Shown: in pieces, positions 7,561-9,880 of the stretch
Position numbering within the stretch: the first letter of the stretch is position 1
Layout of the letters: each line of letters starts with the position of its first letter
From: an uncultured Spongiibacteraceae bacterium
Lineage (GTDB): Bacteria; Pseudomonadota; Gammaproteobacteria; Pseudomonadales; Dasaniaceae
NCBI GenBank assembly: GCA_937969395.1
Contig: CALBVI010000176.1
Span: 1-9,880 of the forward strand
Direction of reading: 5' to 3'
DNA length: 9,880 nucleotides
The notes under the pieces: model-generated
Seen by the model: the letters and a program-made list of their open reading frames with translations, nothing else
What the model was told of the DNA's origin: nothing
Database searches by the model: none
Translations under genes and position numbers: made by a program

Positions 7561-7605
7561 TTAGCGCCTAGTTACTCTAAAATCGACCATCGACTTCAGC
7601 ATCAT
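7561..7605 (-). CDS. Possible 14-codon leader peptide upstream of ygfB
   Basis: On the minus strand, TGGAGG (7620-7615) is followed after 9 bases by ATGATG and a 14-codon frame, MMLKSMVDFRVTRR, ending at TAA 7563-7561. The stop is 49 bases before the ygfB ATG. The Shine-Dalgarno is better than that of ygfB itself. The peptide shows no run of a single amino acid that would indicate attenuation. It could be a leader peptide or chance; I give it low confidence. Confidence 0.2.
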   Translation of the reverse strand: MMLKSMVDFRVTRR

Positions 7606-7663
7606 TTGTGAGAACCTCCACTCAACTTTAGAGTTTTTTTACAAACACTGGCCATACCTTTGA

Positions 7664-7686
7664 AATTTAAGACAATTTAAGACAAT
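7664..7686. repeat. 10-bp tandem repeat upstream of the zapA-operon promoter
   Basis: AATTTAAGAC is repeated twice in tandem (7664-7673, 7674-7683) with AAT of a third copy. The period equals about one DNA helical turn, and the block ends 8 bases before the -35 element at 7694. This suits an AT-rich upstream activating element or a pair of protein sites on one face of the helix. Strand slippage is the alternative. Confidence 0.6.
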
Positions 7687-7693
7687 CATTAGG

Positions 7694-7722
7694 TTGACCG
7701 ACGACCAAGCCAGAACTATATT
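7694..7722 (+). promoter_or_regulatory. Sigma-70 promoter of the coiled-coil/zapA operon
   Basis: TTGACC (7694-7699) and TATATT (7717-7722) are separated by exactly 17 bases and each matches the consensus at 5 of 6 positions. Transcription should start near 7729, leaving a leader of about 24 bases before the ATG at 7753. Confidence 0.78.
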
Positions 7723-7752
7723 AAGGTCTGATTTAGCCGAAATCGACGAGCC

Positions 7753-7962
7753 ATGAAAGACCAAGAAATAAAAGCGATAACACGAAAAATCGATGACCTC
7801 ATTAAACTGTGCGAACAACTTGATGCAGAGAACCGAGTTCTTAAAGCTAACGCCAGCTCTTGGGCGCTTGAACGTGATCAGCTTGTTGATAAAACCGAAC
7901 TGGCTCGCTCTAAGGTCGAGTCGATGATTATCCGCTTAAAAGCGATGGAGCAAGAATCGTGA
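7753..7962 (+). CDS. TIGR02449 family small coiled-coil protein (ZapB-like partner of ZapA)
   Basis: This 69-residue, highly charged protein is predicted to be one long coiled coil: the heptad-like spacing of hydrophobic residues runs from about residue 7 to 66 with no proline or glycine. Length and position immediately before zapA match family TIGR02449, whose members sit beside zapA and 6S RNA in many gammaproteobacteria and are often annotated as ZapB-like. In Caulobacter, ZauP, a coiled-coil protein encoded with ZapA, supports Z-ring organisation, which suggests a similar role here by inference. ATG is the start, with only a weak GACGAG upstream. The stop overlaps the zapA GTG (GTGA), so the two are translationally coupled. 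The promoter at 7694-7722 lies just upstream. Confidence 0.85.
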   Translation: MKDQEIKAITRKIDDLIKLCEQLDAENRVLKANASSWALERDQLVDKTELARSKVESMIIRLKAMEQES

Positions 7963-8273
7963 GCAATGATACTGTAGTCGTCAAATTATTAGACAAAGAC
8001 TATCAAGTTGCCTGCCCCGTTGGTCAGCAAGAAGCATTACGCGAGTCTGCCCAATATTTAGACAACCAAATGAAAACTATTCGCGGCAGTGGCAAAGTTA
8101 TTGGCCTTGAACGCATTGCTGTAATGGCGGCACTCAATATTACCAATGAGCTACTACAAAACTCTGACCAAGTTGAGACACCAGCGCCGCCAGCCAATAG
8201 CGCACAGCTAAAAGGCCTAAACGATAAACTGGATGATGCCCTGCAGCGTTTCAGCCAAATGCAAATTGGTTAA
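7959..8273 (+). CDS. zapA: Cell division protein ZapA
   Basis: ZapA (104 residues here, 109 in E. coli) binds FtsZ and cross-links filaments in the Z-ring at midcell. The N-terminal beta-rich head is seen in VVVKLLDKDYQVACPVGQ (about 6-23), followed by ESAQYLDNQM and the conserved GLERIAVMAALNITNELL (about 49-66), where the dimerising long helix begins. The C-terminal third is the coiled coil. GTG is the start: it overlaps the upstream TGA, has GGAG (7947-7950) 8 bases before it, and the nearby ATG at 7966 is out of frame. No clear hairpin terminator follows; the 6S RNA promoter begins about 50 bases downstream. Confidence 0.95.
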   Translation: MSNDTVVVKLLDKDYQVACPVGQQEALRESAQYLDNQMKTIRGSGKVIGLERIAVMAALNITNELLQNSDQVETPAPPANSAQLKGLNDKLDDALQRFSQMQIG

Positions 8274-8321
8274 TCCTTAAACGCAAACTAGCTTTATTTC
8301 ATAATAGTGAATTGTACAGAC

Positions 8322-8349
8322 TAGTTTCACACCTCAGCTGCGTTATACT
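8322..8349 (+). promoter_or_regulatory. Promoter of 6S RNA (ssrS)
   Basis: TATACT (8344-8349) is a good -10 element located 6 bases before the inferred 6S 5' end at about 8355-8356. The -35 is weak: TAGTTT (8322-8327) at a 16-base spacing is the best candidate. It is one arm of an inverted repeat, AAACTAG (8285-8291) and CTAGTTT (8321-8327). Confidence 0.6.
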
Positions 8350-8354
8350 TGTAT

Positions 8355-8533
8355 TGCTCCCTTCGGTATTTGCCAGGCAGTCTAGTCCCCTGAGCCGATG
8401 CGTATTACCCCGGAGGTTCCTCGTTTTTTTGGCGTGCATGCCTGCGTTGCGGGAAGCCCGATAATTAACAGGGACCACCACCTTGAACCTTGGGTTCAAG
8501 GGCCCGCTGCCAGCGGTATCTCGGGGAGCACTT
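8355..8533 (+). ncRNA. ssrS: 6S RNA
   Basis: This is a 179-nt regulatory RNA that mimics an open promoter and sequesters sigma-70 RNA polymerase, mainly in stationary phase. Three parts identify it. GTCCCCTGAGCCGAT (8385-8399) is identical to the conserved template strand of the central bubble in E. coli. CACCTTGAACC and GGGTTCAAGGG (8480-8502) form the conserved hairpin in the 3' half. The terminal stem pairs TGCTCCCT (8355-8362) with GGGGAGCA (8523-8530), continued after an internal loop by GGTAT with ATCTC-region bases. Counting from 8355-8356, the expected product-RNA start U falls at nucleotide 44-45, as in E. coli (U44). It lies between zapA and fau, the classical location, and the fau gene is probably in the same transcript. 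Exact ends are estimated to within a few bases. Confidence 0.95.
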
Positions 8534-8549
8534 CTAACTTCAGCACAAC

Positions 8550-9242
8550 ATGTACAAACCCTCAGCTAACACAGCGGACATCACAGTGGCGGCGTCTCTC
8601 GACACAAACAATACCTCCAGTAACACCGCTAATAACCCGGCCAACGAAACGGCCATCGCCCTGCGTAAAACACAACTAAGACGGCAATTGCGTAATAAAC
8701 GCCGCAGCTTAAATCCACGGCAACAATTACAAGCCGCCTACACTATTGACCGTATCATCGCTCAAAGCGGGTTAATCGCCTCCAGTCATAGCATTGCTTT
8801 ATATATTGCCAATGATGGCGAAATTGACCCCGCACCTTTACTCGACCGGCTACTGAGTTTACGCATTCAATGCTTTTTGCCTGTTATAAGAAATAACGGC
8901 CAACTTGCTTTTGCGCGCTATCGACAAGGGGACCGCCTAACATTTAATCACTTTGGTATTGCTGAACCGGCGAAACGCAAACGCCTTCGTCCTGGCTGGT
9001 CGATAAGTACGGTTTTTATGCCATTAGTTGGATTTGATCGACAAGGAAGACGACTAGGTATGGGGGGAGGTTTTTATGATCGTAGTTTTAGCCATCGCAG
9101 GCATGGATCAGCAGGCAATCAATCGCCACGGCTTATAGGGTTGGCACATCAATGCCAAGAGGTTGATACGATGATTCAGGAAACTTGGGATATACCGCTA
9201 GCGTGGATAATTACTGATAAAGAGATCATTAAAGCGAATTAA
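8550..9242 (+). CDS. fau: 5-formyltetrahydrofolate cyclo-ligase (YgfA/Fau, MTHFS)
   Basis: This cytoplasmic enzyme uses ATP to convert 5-formyl-THF into 5,10-methenyl-THF, returning a dead-end folate to the one-carbon pool. The hallmark LGMGGGFYDR lies at 169-178 and binds the ATP phosphates. Other supports are LRRQLRNKRRSL (43-54), the folate-side NDGEID (88-93) and the C-terminal WDIPLAWIIT, close to E. coli YgfA (WDIPLPAVVT). The full frame is 230 residues versus about 180-200 in the family: the first 37 residues are Asn/Thr/Ser/Ala-rich and look non-conserved. ATG 8550 is the only ATG before the domain, but lacks a Shine-Dalgarno at normal distance (GGGGAG is 21 bases upstream, inside the 6S RNA). 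GTG 8586 is another in-frame option, also without one. It starts 17 bases after the 6S 3' end and is probably cotranscribed. Confidence 0.93.
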   Translation: MYKPSANTADITVAASLDTNNTSSNTANNPANETAIALRKTQLRRQLRNKRRSLNPRQQLQAAYTIDRIIAQSGLIASSHSIALYIANDGEIDPAPLLDRLLSLRIQCFLPVIRNNGQLAFARYRQGDRLTFNHFGIAEPAKRKRLRPGWSISTVFMPLVGFDRQGRRLGMGGGFYDRSFSHRRHGSAGNQSPRLIGLAHQCQEVDTMIQETWDIPLAWIITDKEIIKAN

Positions 9243-9277
9243 AAATAAAATACTGGCACTTCAAACAAGCAAAAATT

Positions 9278-9370
9278 TTAAATCAATACGAATTGCAAAG
9301 CACCGGTAACAACCGTACCTACTGCAAAAATCATAACGCTTATAGTTAGCGGATCAACTCGGTTACCCAT
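9278..9370 (-). CDS. Probable 30-residue single-pass membrane peptide
   Basis: A 30-codon frame starts at ATG 9370 and ends at TAA 9280-9278. It begins MGNRVDPLT and continues as an uninterrupted hydrophobic segment of about 20 residues (ISVMIFAVGTVV...LQFVLI) reaching the C-terminus. This fits a single transmembrane helix with a short N-terminal, Arg/Asp-containing cap. AAGGA lies 8 bases before the ATG (9383-9379), an ideal Shine-Dalgarno. I do not recognise a family; length and shape resemble small bacterial membrane proteins such as KdpF or YnhF without evident identity. It lies between fau (converging, 35 bases away) and ilvA, and no convincing promoter or terminator was found for it. 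A chance frame is possible, but the combination of ribosome binding site and helix makes a real gene likely. Confidence 0.5.
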   Translation of the reverse strand: MGNRVDPLTISVMIFAVGTVVTGALQFVLI

Positions 9371-9428
9371 CTTACTTATCCTTGATTAATTTTCAATTTA
9401 GATGCCTCGCTAGACATTTTTCACTAAC

Positions 9429-9447
9429 AACTCAAACCCATTACTGC
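9429..9447. repeat. Direct repeat, copy 1 (with 9672-9689)
   Basis: AACTCAAACCCATTACTGC here recurs at 9672-9689 as AACTCAAACCATTACTGC, differing only by one missing C. About 50-60 bases after each copy, AGCGCA(A/G)TGA followed by TAAAGC also recurs (9489 and 9720), so a longer and now degraded duplication is likely. Confidence 0.6.
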
Positions 9448-9505
9448 GGTCACACATTCAATCTAGTCAACACTACTACCCACTGTAAAGCGCAATGACT
9501 AAAGC

Positions 9506-9544
9506 TGTGACCTGCCAACAGCAACCACCGTTAAGCAGGTCACA
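9506..9544. repeat. 10-bp perfect inverted repeat with 19-base spacer
   Basis: TGTGACCTGC (9506-9515) and GCAGGTCACA (9535-9544) are perfect reverse complements. As RNA this makes a 10-bp stem, with a possible inner AAC/GTT pairing in the loop. No T-run follows on either strand, so it is not a standard terminator. It could be a bipartite operator or a structured RNA element. Confidence 0.6.
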
Positions 9545-9671
9545 AGTAAGTACCTATGAGACCTGAAATAGGACAAAGGAAGTCATACAAAAAGGAGGCC
9601 ACTTTTTAACCGTTCACTGAATTTTATAAAAACAGTTATATTTCAATAAGTTAAATAAGCGGCCTATTCAA

Positions 9672-9689
9672 AACTCAAACCATTACTGC
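9672..9689. repeat. Direct repeat, copy 2 (with 9429-9447)
   Basis: This second copy lies 55 bases after the ilvA stop codon in the ilvA direction and matches copy 1 except for one deleted C. Confidence 0.6.
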
Positions 9690-9743
9690 AGAGGGCGCAC
9701 CAAAACCATACCGCATGACAGCGCAGTGAACGATAAAGCATCA

Positions 9744-9880
9744 CTACGACTCAGCATTACCGCTCAAAAATAACTGGTAAGCTGGATTGCTTGTTTCTTC
9801 ACAGTAGGGATATTGCAGCTCATCAAAAAATGCCTTTAATGCCTTGCTGTCACTTTTATTGGCCTGCAAGCCAACCAACA
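9744..9880 (-). CDS. ilvA: L-threonine ammonia-lyase (biosynthetic threonine deaminase), C-terminal end
   Basis: The last 44 codons of a minus-strand gene run in from the right edge and stop at TAG 9746-9744. The sequence FFDELQYPYCEETSNPAYQLFLSG aligns closely, residue for residue in its key positions, with the end of E. coli IlvA (LNELGYDCHDETNNPAFRFFLAG). IlvA converts threonine to 2-oxobutanoate, the first step of isoleucine synthesis. This segment is the end of the C-terminal regulatory ACT-like domain that senses isoleucine and valine, so the biosynthetic rather than the short catabolic (TdcB) form is indicated. The catalytic PLP domain lies outside the window. Four residues (NAES) follow the usual end. 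Confidence 0.88.
   Translation of the reverse strand, partial: LVGLQANKSDSKALKAFFDELQYPYCEETSNPAYQLFLSGNAES

Larger units (their letters stand above)
9371..9743. other. Non-coding gap between the small membrane peptide and ilvA
   Basis: No convincing gene is seen in these 373 bases on either strand. They hold a 10-bp inverted repeat (9506-9544), a degenerate direct repeat (9429-9447 and 9672-9689), a weak AT-rich stem AAAAAG/CTTTTT (9589-9607) around GAGGCCA, and a small CCTAT/ATAGG inverted repeat near 9553-9572. An AAGGAGG at 9592-9598 has no start codon after it. A strong ilvA terminator was not found. Confidence 0.5.

Noticed and set aside
8299..8679. Reading frames of 66 codons (minus, 8299-8499) and 93 codons (plus, 8398-8679) across the 6S RNA
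   Set aside because: They lie over the highly conserved non-coding 6S RNA and the start of fau in another frame; their apparent openness reflects RNA sequence, not coding.
9592..9598. A perfect-looking AAGGAGG Shine-Dalgarno on the plus strand
   Set aside because: No ATG, GTG or TTG follows at a usable distance.
9589..9607. AAAAAG/CTTTTT stem as a terminator of ilvA or fau
   Set aside because: The stem is short and almost all A-T, and the T-run is part of the stem, so termination cannot be argued from it.
9556..9609. A 17-codon plus-strand frame in the gap before ilvA
   Set aside because: It has no good Shine-Dalgarno upstream and no recognisable character, and is short enough to be chance.
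1..9880. CRISPR arrays, transposases, integrases, attachment sites, tRNA genes or toxin-antitoxin pairs
   Set aside because: None was seen: no regularly spaced repeats, no cloverleaf-like tRNA signatures and no mobile-element protein motifs. The recognised genes are conserved housekeeping genes.

Overview
The window looks like chromosomal DNA of a free-living, probably marine or aquatic gammaproteobacterium of roughly mid-40s percent GC. Gene content and order (ygfB-pepP-ubiH-ubiI facing away from a TIGR02449 coiled-coil gene, zapA, 6S RNA and the 5-formyl-THF cyclo-ligase gene) are the classical gammaproteobacterial arrangement also known from Pseudomonas and, in part, Escherichia coli. Aerobic ubiquinone synthesis fits a respiring organism. 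I cannot place it below class from sequence alone.

Layout. At the left edge is the last ~56 codons of an unrecognised plus-strand gene, then a HAD subfamily IB phosphatase (210-866). Converging on it is rlmI (887-2092, minus), a 23S rRNA m5C methyltransferase with its own probable promoter. A long minus-strand block runs from 7511 down to 2372: ygfB, pepP, ubiH, ubiI, gcvH. pepP/ubiH and ubiH/ubiI overlap by a single base, and no terminator is visible until the strong hairpin after gcvH at 2319-2345, so the block is probably one operon with an extra internal promoter before gcvH. Facing right from about 7694 is a good sigma-70 promoter driving the small coiled-coil gene and zapA (4-base overlap), followed by 6S RNA (ssrS, about 8355-8533) and fau (8550-9242), probably in the ssrS transcript. 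The right part (9243-9743) is a mostly non-coding gap with a likely 30-codon membrane-peptide gene, a 10-bp inverted repeat and a degenerate direct repeat. At the right edge is the C-terminal end of ilvA (threonine deaminase), minus strand.

How it fits together. UbiH and UbiI are flavin monooxygenases for two ring hydroxylations of ubiquinone. GcvH and 5-FCL both belong to one-carbon/folate metabolism: GcvH carries the aminomethyl group in glycine cleavage, and 5-FCL recycles the 5-formyl-THF that glycine metabolism generates. ZapA and the TIGR02449 protein belong to the Z-ring. 6S RNA regulates sigma-70 RNA polymerase.

Nearly all of the window is conserved housekeeping DNA, and I do not see an undescribed defence, mobile or biosynthetic system. 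The less explained pieces are small: the 30-aa membrane peptide and repeats before ilvA, an operator-like palindrome before rlmI, a tandem repeat before the zapA promoter, a possible leader peptide before ygfB, and an unusual non-conserved N-terminus on 5-FCL.
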